Shown: piece after piece, positions 27,055-35,724 of the stretch
How the letters are laid out: each line of letters starts with the position of its first letter
Numbering within the stretch: the first letter of the stretch is position 1
Assembly: GCA_947591315.1 (NCBI GenBank)
Contig: CANQDD010000002.1
Span: 1-64,000, forward strand
DNA length: 64,000 bases
Source: an uncultured Clostridia bacterium
GTDB taxonomy: Bacteria; Bacillota; Clostridia; UBA1381
Reading direction: 5' to 3'
Translations under genes and position numbers: made by a program
The notes under the pieces: generated by a model
Databases searched by the model: none
Told to the model about the DNA's origin: nothing
Seen by the model: the letters and a program-made list of their open reading frames with translations, nothing else

Positions 27055-28572
27055 TTAAAAACCAAAGATACCCATTACCGCTCTGCCGATGTCCATCACT
27101 TTATCAACAACCTTGCTTACCACGCTGACAGCGCCCTTTACCAGCTTTTTCGCGCCGTCAAACACGCAATGGCCGAATTGTGAGCCTGCCATATATCCCA
27201 CAATGCCTCCGGCGAGACCGCCGACAAAGGTTCCCACAACCGGAATAAAGCTAAAAATACCGGCGCCAATCGCCGCGCCCTTTGCGGCGCATACCAATCC
27301 GCACGTCATTGAAACGGTTGTACGGCCCATCTGCTCCAAGCCCTGCGTCATGGTAAGCTCGCCCGAGGCGACCTTCGCAAAGATTTTAACATCCTCGATT
27401 GCTACACAAGCAATATTAGCTATTACACCGATAGGTGTTCCCTTCGGTATTATGCTTAATATTCCCTTTTCCGAGCCAATCTTTATCGCTCCCGCAACGA
27501 CGGATTTTATTCCGGCATCAGCGCCTGTTTTGAGAGCAAGCTCAACAGTTTTGTCCGTGTCAATTCCCTCTCCGCGCACAACCTGCTCCGCAAGTGACAA
27601 GCCGGTTGTAATCGCGGCCGCGTACAAGCCGGAGACGGCTGCCTCCTTTCCGATATTCATCGCAAGCTGTTTTGTTTCAAAGCTGTTCCAATCGATACGG
27701 GGCGCGGTGCCTTGCGTCTGGGCTTCGGTTTGGAACTCCTTTACCTCGTCCTTGGTCAAGCCCTTGCTTCCAAAATTAACTTTATCGCTATTACCGATTT
27801 TATCGGTTACCGTCTTGCCCGGAAATGCCTTCTGCACCTCCTCGACCTGCTCGGTAGGAACAACTATCGTTTGATTGTTGTAGCGGCAGCGGCCCTCCGC
27901 GTCCTTCAGCTCCTGTATCGTTGTCTTTGCGTCGCTGCAAAATTTGAATTGATATTGATGCACCGGAGTGTTTGATTTCGACAGCTTATCCCTGATAACC
28001 ACATCGAACGAGTTTTGACCGTACGTTTCCCCCGGGCCGGGAACCTTTACCTCGGCGTAGAAATTACTTTTTCTCAAGGCGGCTTCGGCGTTAAACTGAT
28101 TTACATGGTGCTGCTCCGCGATAAATCCGTCCAAATTCATGCACCTGCTGATATCGCCCGATTTCGTCGTAACGGTTCTGAGCATCTGAGCGTTGGCGTT
28201 TTCTAAAGCCGTATCGATTTCATGAAGGCGATTTCCGAAATCGACAACGGAAAGTCCCGAGGCGGCGTCCGAGATTTTGTTCGCGAACCACTGCTCCTTC
28301 GGCGTACCCTTTTTGCACTGCTCGTTTAAGTCCTTTAAATTCGCGTCGTACTCATCGACTGCCTGAACCGTTTCCGCGGCCATGTCACCCGCTTCCTCGT
28401 CGGCAAGATCAAGCTCTTCCTTAAACTGTTCCTTCAGCCATTCCTCGTCCGACACAGACTCATCTTTGGACGAGTATGACTTCATCAATTTGGTAAGAAG
28501 CTTCTTAAACTCCTTGGCTTCCTTTTCGGTAAGGCCGTCAAGCTGTATGTCGTTGTTATTCAATTCTTCCAT
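27055..28572 (-). CDS. Putative PD-(D/E)XK-like nuclease with glycine-rich membrane C-terminus
   Basis: A 505-residue protein with no confident family match. Residues 1-100 are acidic and helical. The middle part has the spacing of a restriction-endonuclease fold: Glu153 in FIAEQHH, Asp190 in NSFDVVI and the QxK motif Gln208-Phe-Lys210 in YQFKF, followed by a helix and a TIVVPTEQV strand. Residues 300-400 hold moderately hydrophobic helices, and about 420-460 form a Gly-rich membrane hairpin (GAGIFSFIPVVGTFVGGLAG). This arrangement could suit a nuclease effector that meets or crosses a membrane. It is the last gene of the WYL operon, 15 bases after the AAA+ gene. The nuclease call rests on motif pattern only. 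Confidence 0.55.
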   Translation of the reverse strand: MEELNNNDIQLDGLTEKEAKEFKKLLTKLMKSYSSKDESVSDEEWLKEQFKEELDLADEEAGDMAAETVQAVDEYDANLKDLNEQCKKGTPKEQWFANKISDAASGLSVVDFGNRLHEIDTALENANAQMLRTVTTKSGDISRCMNLDGFIAEQHHVNQFNAEAALRKSNFYAEVKVPGPGETYGQNSFDVVIRDKLSKSNTPVHQYQFKFCSDAKTTIQELKDAEGRCRYNNQTIVVPTEQVEEVQKAFPGKTVTDKIGNSDKVNFGSKGLTKDEVKEFQTEAQTQGTAPRIDWNSFETKQLAMNIGKEAAVSGLYAAAITTGLSLAEQVVRGEGIDTDKTVELALKTGADAGIKSVVAGAIKIGSEKGILSIIPKGTPIGVIANIACVAIEDVKIFAKVASGELTMTQGLEQMGRTTVSMTCGLVCAAKGAAIGAGIFSFIPVVGTFVGGLAGGIVGYMAGSQFGHCVFDGAKKLVKGAVSVVSKVVDKVMDIGRAVMGIFGF

Positions 28573-28587
28573 TTTTATTCCTCCTTA

Positions 28588-30093
28588 TTACGCTGACGCG
28601 TTCTTTAGTTTCTTGTTCTCATATTCTTTTCTCATCTTTTCGATAGAGTCCTTCATTATAACGGACAGCGAATTTGTATGGCTTATCGCATCCAAAATAT
28701 CCTCGTTTGTGAGACTTGATTTATCGCTCGCGAACGCGGATTCCACCGCTTCCTTCACAACTCCCTCGATATCAGCGCCGCTGTAGCCGTTTGTCTTTTC
28801 CGCAAGCTGGTTGAGATTTATATTCTTTAAGTCCTGCTTACGACGTTTCGATATATGAATTTCAAATATCTTTTTTCTCTCATTTATCTTGGGAAGTCCG
28901 ACGTAAAAAATTTCGTCAAATCTGCCCTTTCTCAAAAGCTCCGGCGGCAGCTTTGTTATATCGTTTGCCGTTGCCACAACAAATACGGGGTTTGTCTTTT
29001 CCTGCATCCACGTGAGGAACGAGCCGAACAATCGCGCCGTAACCTCATGTCCGTCGCCGCCTATTCCGGCGAACGCCTTTTCAAGCTCGTCCACCCATAA
29101 GACGCACGGCGAAATAGCCTCGGCAAGACCGATTGCCTTTCTCATATTCGCCTCGCTCTCGCCGAGATATTTACCCATAAGCTTACCGATATCAAGCCGC
29201 AGGAGCGGTATCTCAAACAAATGCGCCGTCGCCTTCGCGCAAAGGGATTTTCCGCAGCCGGGTATTCCGGCAATCAGCACACCCTTTGGCATATCCACGC
29301 CGAACTTTTCTGCCTCGTTTATGTTTTTGACGATTTTTGATTTCTTTTTCAGCCATTCCTTCAGATTTTCAAGTCCGCCTATATCGTCAATGCACTCCTT
29401 AAGCGCGATCATTTCAAGCGTGCCGGATTTCATAATCATCTGCTTCTTCTGGTCGAAAATAAGCCGCAGATCCTTTTTCGTAAGCTCGCCGTCATCGGCG
29501 CAGGCGAGCGCAAGGAAATTATTTATCTCGTATTCGGACAGTCCCTTCAGCGCGACAGAGATTTCATCGAGCAGCGCGTTGCTTACAGGGCCTATTTTAT
29601 TGTCGTTTATAAACCGCTTCACGATACCCTTTATTTCCTCAAAGCCCAGATAGTCGCTTTCGAGGATAGTGATATACTTTTCCAGCTCGACCGGAATTTT
29701 GGTGACCGGCGATATCAACACCACACAACTGTCCAGTCCGCCGTTTATTTTTATCGCCGCCTCCTTAAGCGCTGCTTTTATTTGCTCGTTTTCAAGAGCG
29801 ATATGAGCGTCCTTGATTATGAAAATAAGTCTTTTCAGCTCATTTGCGTCGGCAAGCATGACGTTGAGAATATTCTGAAGCCCGTAGTTGTCGCCGCGGC
29901 TCGGAGGAACAATATACTCGTCGTTTTTTGTATCGTACACGCTGTATCCTCCCGCGACGCTCCATACAGCCACGCGTCTCCTGTCCGCCGCTTTTTTGAG
30001 GATATCCTCTGTTTTCGCCTCCTCATAGGTGTTTATGTAAAACATAGGATAACCCGCGTCAAGATATTTTTCTATAGAATCACGTAATGCCAT
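28588..30093 (-). CDS. Ycf46-like AAA+ ATPase
   Basis: A 501-residue ATPase of the Ycf46/SpoVK/Vps4 type. The N-terminal ~230 residues look like a decayed AAA module (FIIKDAHIAL in place of Walker B, no P-loop). The C-terminal module is complete: Walker A GIPGCGKS (276-283), Walker B VLWVDE (331-336), sensor Asn377, arginine finger region LLRKGRFDEIF, and the lid GYSGADIEGVVKEAV. Such proteins remodel or unfold partners as rings. It lies 15 bases before the nuclease-like gene and 16 after the propeller gene, so it probably acts on one of them. Confidence 0.9.
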   Translation of the reverse strand: MALRDSIEKYLDAGYPMFYINTYEEAKTEDILKKAADRRRVAVWSVAGGYSVYDTKNDEYIVPPSRGDNYGLQNILNVMLADANELKRLIFIIKDAHIALENEQIKAALKEAAIKINGGLDSCVVLISPVTKIPVELEKYITILESDYLGFEEIKGIVKRFINDNKIGPVSNALLDEISVALKGLSEYEINNFLALACADDGELTKKDLRLIFDQKKQMIMKSGTLEMIALKECIDDIGGLENLKEWLKKKSKIVKNINEAEKFGVDMPKGVLIAGIPGCGKSLCAKATAHLFEIPLLRLDIGKLMGKYLGESEANMRKAIGLAEAISPCVLWVDELEKAFAGIGGDGHEVTARLFGSFLTWMQEKTNPVFVVATANDITKLPPELLRKGRFDEIFYVGLPKINERKKIFEIHISKRRKQDLKNINLNQLAEKTNGYSGADIEGVVKEAVESAFASDKSSLTNEDILDAISHTNSLSVIMKDSIEKMRKEYENKKLKNASA

Positions 30094-30109
30094 AATTACA
30101 TCCCCCTTA

Positions 30110-31723
30110 TCATAATCTCATTGAATCTTGTTTGTTAAACTCAACCTCGGCGTCCGCCGATATTACGTTTCCGTTATAATCTATTATCATTGTGCCGTCA
30201 AATTTTTCGTTTTCATCTTCCGGTTCATCCTCATCGGGCGCAAACTTTTTCAGGCATATACGGTCATCCTCAGTTTTTATGAAATAGCTGTGATTAGGAA
30301 TGTCATCACTCGGTTTTAAATTCCATTCATCATTCCATGCATCCGGCAATGTCACCACATCTCTCTTTACTTCTCCCGTTTCCGTATCGATCAGACGCAG
30401 ACGGGCGGCAGCCTCTTGTCTGCCTTTGATTAGGCAGATAAAGGTATTATTTTTAACTCTGAATGCTTGTTTAATGCTCTCACATTTTCTAACATAATCC
30501 GCCACCGTGCAGATACGCTTATTGTGCTTGCCGTCGGCGTCAACCGAATACAGCCGGTAATAATATCCCGAATAATCACCGTTCCTGCTCTCATACTCGT
30601 CCTCGGTTATATAATATATTTTGCCTTCAACAAACCTGGACAAAATAGAATAGTATGAATGGTAGTGAACTTTGTCAAAAACATCCTTTCCCGTCTTCAT
30701 ATTGCACGCGCAAAGGTGATATTCACCGTCGTCATCACTGCATGAATACCAGAACAAATCCTTATATACAGCGATTTCAGTCATGTCACCGTCGGCATCA
30801 ACATCAAGAAATTCCTTAATTTTTCCGCTTCCTGTATAATACGAAAAGCAGTATACATCGCTGTCATTATTCGCTGTCCATACCACCTTTTCCTCATCCG
30901 CGTGAATCAATTTCGCTTTTTCAATATCCTCATCATCATCACTGTATATTTTGCGCTTGTCCCCGCCTATGGTTTTGATATATATGATGTACTCGTAAAT
31001 ATCGTCCCCGTCCTCATCCTCATGAGAGTCATAAACCAGATACGCAACAGTGTCATTCGATATTTTCTCGAATCCCTGTACTCTTTCGTTCTCATCGCTT
31101 ATCCTATCATCTGTGCCCTTAATATAAAGTTCTCCGTCATGGCTTTGCCAAGCAAACATCGGATAATCAGAATCTTTACGGCGCAGCTCAAATTCCACAT
31201 TCGTCATACTCTGCTTTTTCGCTTCCTGCTTTGGTTTTCTGTTTTTCACCGTCGCGCCGCCGAACTCTATGTACTCCAAATCCTGCTTCGACTTCGGAAT
31301 GGTAAACTCACCCTCGCACAGATATATCTTCTCCGCGCCCTCGTCGTACAGCGCCGCCAGTTCCTCCTGATTAAACGCGACAAGATCCGCGTTTCTGATG
31401 ATTTCATCGTCGTCGGTAAGCTGCTTTATTTTCGCAACACGCGCGTTTTTCCACTCGATTTCCTCAATGTCCGCCTCGTCTCCGGCGTACTCCACGCCGA
31501 ATATCCCGCTCAGCGCCTTACCGAGATTGGCGTCGTCCTTCGATAGCGCCGCGACCGCTTCCGCTTCATCCTCGTAATATCTCGCCTCGAGCCACGTCTG
31601 CAGCTTGCCGTCAAGAAAATATGAGATTACCTTCTCAACGTCAAAATTCTGCCTTAAATCCTCGATGTTCCTTACCTGCACTCCCTCCGCCATTTCCAGC
31701 GGAAATTTGACCTGTTTGTTCAT
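30110..31723 (-). CDS. Constant-N-terminus protein with beta-propeller-like C-terminus, paralogue 1
   Basis: A 537-residue protein without signal peptide. Residues 1-164 form an acidic alpha-helical domain (KFPLEMAEGVQVRNIEDLRQ, then YFLDGKLQTWLEARYY and FNQEELAALYDEG), a module I recall at the N-terminus of many uncharacterised Clostridia proteins. Residues about 170-537 are Asp/Glu/Tyr-rich beta repeats of TolB or DUF5050 style (HADEEKVVWTAN, YYRLYSVDADGKH), probably a propeller. The first 491 bases are identical to those of the next upstream gene. The role is unknown; it could sense or recruit within the operon. Confidence 0.7.
   Translation of the reverse strand: MNKQVKFPLEMAEGVQVRNIEDLRQNFDVEKVISYFLDGKLQTWLEARYYEDEAEAVAALSKDDANLGKALSGIFGVEYAGDEADIEEIEWKNARVAKIKQLTDDDEIIRNADLVAFNQEELAALYDEGAEKIYLCEGEFTIPKSKQDLEYIEFGGATVKNRKPKQEAKKQSMTNVEFELRRKDSDYPMFAWQSHDGELYIKGTDDRISDENERVQGFEKISNDTVAYLVYDSHEDEDGDDIYEYIIYIKTIGGDKRKIYSDDDEDIEKAKLIHADEEKVVWTANNDSDVYCFSYYTGSGKIKEFLDVDADGDMTEIAVYKDLFWYSCSDDDGEYHLCACNMKTGKDVFDKVHYHSYYSILSRFVEGKIYYITEDEYESRNGDYSGYYYRLYSVDADGKHNKRICTVADYVRKCESIKQAFRVKNNTFICLIKGRQEAAARLRLIDTETGEVKRDVVTLPDAWNDEWNLKPSDDIPNHSYFIKTEDDRICLKKFAPDEDEPEDENEKFDGTMIIDYNGNVISADAEVEFNKQDSMRL
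31233..31723. repeat. 491-bp perfect direct repeat, copy A
   Basis: This block, covering codons 1 to about 164 of the first paralogue, is identical base for base to 32524-33014. The match stops at the start codon on one side and at the linker after the N-terminal domain on the other. Confidence 0.93.
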
Positions 31724-31760
31724 TATAGCTTTCCTCCTTAATAATATTCCCGTGCCGTAA

Positions 31761-33014
31761 TCATTCGTCCCACCTGACGGGCTTTACCTCGCCGGACGGG
31801 GACGGACAAATATCGTTGTAAATGTGTATTAAGTATTGTACATTTTGGGGATCCTCAAAGGGTGTACCTTCCGGCAGCTTAAAATTGTCCGCCATCTCCA
31901 CATTATCGTTGCTGACGTCAATGTAAAACAGCTTACGCTCATCATCACCATGATGCCGCATAAGATATATTTTACCTTGGTCAAACCAGCTTTTTCCGCA
32001 CACATTTTCCCTTACAACACGCGTTTCTATCCCATTTCTCATATTTATTTTCCAAATTGCATTGCTAGCGGCCCATGTTGTGTCGTCCTCAATTATCATA
32101 TAGCAGAAATCCTTATATATAGCGGCAATGCCTGTTATATCACGGTAGCTGTCACTGTTGACATAAAATTCTGTGATTTTCTGATTATCGAAATAATATG
32201 AGCAAAACTTTTCTCTGTGATATACATATTCAACCCATACCACTTTCTCATTATCCGCGTATACCAGAAATATAACCGCCGAGGACTTCTTTTTCTGTAT
32301 TTCCCGTATTATTTGTTTCTCGCCTCCGATTGTTCTGAAACATAATAAAGCCCTTGCGTCTGTATAATAGGTATGAGGGGCACTTGCGGTGGTATATACA
32401 ACCGAATCATCGGAAATCATTATATACTGACCAACATATTCCTCATCATCGAATAGCATTTCCCACGTAAACTCCGTACCGGAATATGATTTTGCGGCGG
32501 TTCGCTTTTCCTCCTCCTGCTTGGGTTTTCTGTTTTTCACCGTCGCGCCGCCGAACTCTATGTACTCCAAATCCTGCTTCGACTTCGGAATGGTAAACTC
32601 ACCCTCGCACAGATATATCTTCTCCGCGCCCTCGTCGTACAGCGCCGCCAGTTCCTCCTGATTAAACGCGACAAGATCCGCGTTTCTGATGATTTCATCG
32701 TCGTCGGTAAGCTGCTTTATTTTCGCAACACGCGCGTTTTTCCACTCGATTTCCTCAATGTCCGCCTCGTCTCCGGCGTACTCCACGCCGAATATCCCGC
32801 TCAGCGCCTTACCGAGATTGGCGTCGTCCTTCGATAGCGCCGCGACCGCTTCCGCTTCATCCTCGTAATATCTCGCCTCGAGCCACGTCTGCAGCTTGCC
32901 GTCAAGAAAATATGAGATTACCTTCTCAACGTCAAAATTCTGCCTTAAATCCTCGATGTTCCTTACCTGCACTCCCTCCGCCATTTCCAGCGGAAATTTG
33001 ACCTGTTTGTTCAT
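31761..33014 (-). CDS. Constant-N-terminus protein with beta-propeller-like C-terminus, paralogue 2
   Basis: A 417-residue paralogue of the downstream gene. Its first ~164 residues are identical at the DNA level, while the C-terminal part is only distantly alike: IGGEKQII against IGGDKRKI, NEKVVW against EEKVVW, AAIYKDFCYMI against IAVYKDLFWYS. The C-terminal half is shorter and again Tyr/Asp-rich beta structure. AAGGAGG precedes the start. The start lies inside the 3' end of the WYL gene (83-base overlap). The bases are visibly richer in A+T than the flanking metabolic genes. Function unknown. Confidence 0.7.
   Translation of the reverse strand: MNKQVKFPLEMAEGVQVRNIEDLRQNFDVEKVISYFLDGKLQTWLEARYYEDEAEAVAALSKDDANLGKALSGIFGVEYAGDEADIEEIEWKNARVAKIKQLTDDDEIIRNADLVAFNQEELAALYDEGAEKIYLCEGEFTIPKSKQDLEYIEFGGATVKNRKPKQEEEKRTAAKSYSGTEFTWEMLFDDEEYVGQYIMISDDSVVYTTASAPHTYYTDARALLCFRTIGGEKQIIREIQKKKSSAVIFLVYADNEKVVWVEYVYHREKFCSYYFDNQKITEFYVNSDSYRDITGIAAIYKDFCYMIIEDDTTWAASNAIWKINMRNGIETRVVRENVCGKSWFDQGKIYLMRHHGDDERKLFYIDVSNDNVEMADNFKLPEGTPFEDPQNVQYLIHIYNDICPSPSGEVKPVRWDE
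32524..33014. repeat. 491-bp perfect direct repeat, copy B
   Basis: This is the second copy of the block at 31233-31723, offset by exactly 1291 bases in the same orientation. Confidence 0.93.
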
Positions 33015-33714
33015 TCTTGCCTTCCTCCTTATACTTATTTTTTATATCCTTGGCATAAAATGTTTTTAATATTGTAAAATTTATAATCCTGTCAATTCTG
33101 ATGCTGCGGATCTGCTCTATGCGATAATTTTCCGCGCACACGAGCATGAAACATTCTTTGTCATACGTTATTCCAATCGGTGAAGCCGCAAGCTCCGTCT
33201 GCTCCTTATTTGAGATACATGTAATCAATATATCATTCCCTCGGTCAATAACAGTATATAAGTCGCGTATAAGCTTAAAAATTGCTTTGTCGTGATTTTC
33301 CGAGTAATTGTCAATATTGTCCAGACATCTTAAAATGGATTGTCTGTCCGACGGCGACGCGCTTTGCACCAACTTACTTACCAGATGCAGCATCTCGTCA
33401 CGCCTGAAAGCGCCCGACGATAACAGCAGCTTTGCCGCGACTATAATCACGAACTTATCCGTGTACTGCGGCCTCTCTCCGGGAATGTAATATGCGCTGT
33501 CCGTTTTGTCATACAAAACATCCGTGCCGAAGTATTCTTCACTCATAAAAAGCCGTATATCCTGAATGTCACGGTCAAATCCGCGCCCGCTGACACCCGT
33601 GTCCATGCAGAATAAGTCCTTGCTCACCCGATGCCCGTTTATCAGCTTATGATAAAGCATAAGGATTCGCGTAACCTTGTCAATGCGATATGTTTTGTCC
33701 TCCACCACCAACAA
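32932..33714 (-). CDS. WYL-domain transcriptional regulator
   Basis: A 260-residue DNA-binding protein. Residues about 8-80 form a winged-helix-like part (RILMLYHKLINGHRVSKDLF, then SGRGFDRDIQDIRLFMSEE). A WYL domain spans about 145-218, with the core SPIGITYDKECFMLVCAE and the ligand-arginine strand IRSIRIDRI. WYL proteins often repress or tune phage-defence and stress operons in response to nucleic-acid ligands. TTG 33714 follows AAGGTGAT. The last ~28 residues (a Gly/Lys-rich tail) are encoded inside the next gene in another frame and may be a by-product of the duplication. It is first in the five-gene operon. Confidence 0.85.
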   Translation of the reverse strand: MLVVEDKTYRIDKVTRILMLYHKLINGHRVSKDLFCMDTGVSGRGFDRDIQDIRLFMSEEYFGTDVLYDKTDSAYYIPGERPQYTDKFVIIVAAKLLLSSGAFRRDEMLHLVSKLVQSASPSDRQSILRCLDNIDNYSENHDKAIFKLIRDLYTVIDRGNDILITCISNKEQTELAASPIGITYDKECFMLVCAENYRIEQIRSIRIDRIINFTILKTFYAKDIKNKYKEEGKNEQTGQISAGNGGGSAGKEHRGFKAEF

Positions 33715-33758
33715 TCACCTTCTTTTGTATGAATATGACTATAAATCTATTATAGTAT

Positions 33759-33787
33759 ATTATAATGACAAATTTTGTCGTTGTCAA
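33759..33787 (-). promoter_or_regulatory. Promoter of the WYL operon
   Basis: On the minus strand perfect TTGACA (33787-33782) and perfect TATAAT (33764-33759) are 17 bases apart, 45 bases before the WYL start codon. Confidence 0.85.
33767..33779. promoter_or_regulatory. Candidate operator palindrome inside the WYL promoter
   Basis: GACAAATTTTGTC is a 6-bp inverted repeat around one central base and lies wholly in the -35/-10 spacer. A protein bound here would block RNA polymerase, so autoregulation by the WYL protein is the simplest reading. Confidence 0.55.
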
Positions 33788-33914
33788 ATAATTTATGAAA
33801 TTGTTTAAGAAAAATTTTTAATATAAAATAGGGAATGACAAAGCATAAGCCTCGCCATTCCCCGAATATTGGATTTTACTGTTTTATCTCACACTCTTGC
33901 GGACGGTTTTTATC

Positions 33915-35549
33915 TTATTTAAAATTCTTCTTCAGCATTTTCTTTATGCCCGCGAGTGACAGCTTCGGAGCGGTGTATACTCTGCGGCGGTTTGACGCGA
34001 GCCTGTACGCCGCCGTTTTTGCCGTTGTAACGGTAAATTCCTCGGTGAATACCGAGCCGTCGCCGTCGGCAAAGTCGCCCGACACGGCGAGATTTGTAAC
34101 GCCGGTGGGTATGATCTCGAGCTTCGACTCGACCGGCGCGAGGTAAGCGCCGTCGTACCGTCTGTGGCACGGGATCACATTCACGACCGTTTCGCGTATG
34201 TCGTCCCACGCCTCGTCGAGGTTGAGGCACGACACAAGCTCGTAAAGTATTTCCGCGCCGGAGCAGTATGTCATGGGCTTGCCGCTCTTTTCGCCCTCCG
34301 CGTCATAGCGGCTCGCCGTTCCCCATATTACAGCCGTTTCCTCGTCCATGTCCTTGAAGTGCGACGCGGGTACGGCGCATATCGTCATTTTCCACGCGGA
34401 GTTGTCAAGCACTATCACGCCGTCTTGTCCGAGCGCGCCGCATGTCACGCGGTCGATAAGCTCCGGCAGCATGCGGTTTTTAAGCGTTATCGTAAATTCC
34501 TCCGCCATTGTGTCGTCGCTTTCGTCGAACAGCGCCGACGGATTCTTGAACGCGCTGCACTTTTCAGCCATTTTCTCCCAGAGAAGGTACGGCTCGCCGA
34601 AGCAGCGCGGCGCGCTTTCGTCAAAGCTGCCGAACGTCTCGCACTCCGCCATTTCGTCGGTCGGAAGTATGCAAACGTCGCCTTCGTTCAGATAAACAAT
34701 TCTTCTCACGCCGTTATCGGTGTAGTGAATCGCCTCAACAGCGCCGTTTTCAAAATCAACGTCGGTCGCGTACGCACCCTCGCACACGTCTATGCCCATC
34801 GCGATAATGTGCGCCTTCAAGGGTTCCGTTATTTCCTCATGCCTGTCAAAGTCCGAGGGGAGCGTGCCGGAAATCGCGTCGTCAATGTGCGCGACGGCGT
34901 TCACGAACTCGTACGCCGACGAGCCCTCGTTAAAGCCGTACGACGCGCGTATGAGCTTCCAGAAGCTCGTGTCGAAGAACTCGTCGTCAAACACGCTTCT
35001 TAAGGGCAGCGAAACGAGATTTTCCTTCCTGCCGCGCATAAGCTCGATTATATCGCGTCTGTATTCCTTTGACAGCCTGATTTTCGATATATCGGTAACG
35101 TCGCCGTTTTCGTCGATAAACGCTACGCTGCGCATCGCGCTGCGGGCGTTGTATATGTTCAGTATCTCGTCGCACACGGTGAGGTCGGGAATTTCGAGCG
35201 ATTGAATGTCTTTTATGAGATCGAACAGATTTTTGCTGCTCTTATCGTCAATTATTTTACCTCTGCGGCAGATATAACCGTCCTCGGCGTTTCCGCGCTC
35301 GTACTTTCTGTCGGTGAGGACGTGGATATTCTCGGGTTTCACGCCGCAGTCGCGCGCCAGATACAGCGCCGCCGCGTACGCGCTCATACCTCCGCCCAGA
35401 ATATAGGCGTTCGCGTTAAGGAGCTTTTCGGCTCTTTCCGCTTCCTCACGCCTGTCCTTATTGTAGCGGTACACCAAATAAGCCGCGCCCGCAGCCGCAG
35501 CCACCACCGCGCCCGCCGTTACTATTTTCATTAAGTCGCTCTTCTTCAT
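33915..35549 (-). CDS. Oleate-hydratase-family (MCRA) flavoprotein with N-terminal membrane anchor
   Basis: A 544-residue FAD protein of the 67-kDa myosin-cross-reactive-antigen family, which adds water to the double bond of unsaturated fatty acids. Residues 1-30 form a hydrophobic anchor. The nucleotide fold AYILGGGMSAYAAALYLARD follows, near residues 50-70. Later family blocks are visible: LPSDFDRHEEITEPLKAH, GKPMTYCSGAEILYELV and TNLAVSGDFADGDGSVFTEE. Family members usually have GxGxxG then Glu; the variant GGGMSA and a membrane helix suggest a divergent subgroup. ATG 35549 is preferred over an upstream TTG at 35558. It is monocistronic as far as I can see. Confidence 0.82.
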   Translation of the reverse strand: MKKSDLMKIVTAGAVVAAAAGAAYLVYRYNKDRREEAERAEKLLNANAYILGGGMSAYAAALYLARDCGVKPENIHVLTDRKYERGNAEDGYICRRGKIIDDKSSKNLFDLIKDIQSLEIPDLTVCDEILNIYNARSAMRSVAFIDENGDVTDISKIRLSKEYRRDIIELMRGRKENLVSLPLRSVFDDEFFDTSFWKLIRASYGFNEGSSAYEFVNAVAHIDDAISGTLPSDFDRHEEITEPLKAHIIAMGIDVCEGAYATDVDFENGAVEAIHYTDNGVRRIVYLNEGDVCILPTDEMAECETFGSFDESAPRCFGEPYLLWEKMAEKCSAFKNPSALFDESDDTMAEEFTITLKNRMLPELIDRVTCGALGQDGVIVLDNSAWKMTICAVPASHFKDMDEETAVIWGTASRYDAEGEKSGKPMTYCSGAEILYELVSCLNLDEAWDDIRETVVNVIPCHRRYDGAYLAPVESKLEIIPTGVTNLAVSGDFADGDGSVFTEEFTVTTAKTAAYRLASNRRRVYTAPKLSLAGIKKMLKKNFK

Positions 35550-35724
35550 TTCGCTCAACCCCCGAACGGTATAATCAATATTAGTATTTCTATTTTATCA
35601 CAAAAAATTTGTTTTGTATAGTAAAAATAATAAAATTTCTTCTTATTTTTTTCACGGTTCGGCAGAATTGATGAAAATAAAGGAAAATCCGAACATACCG
35701 TTCGGATTTATATGTTGTTTTACG

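Noticed and set aside
27055-33787. Prophage or integrative element around the WYL operon
   Set aside because: No integrase, phage structural gene, tRNA target or flanking direct repeat was found; xerD at 23629 is the housekeeping recombinase.
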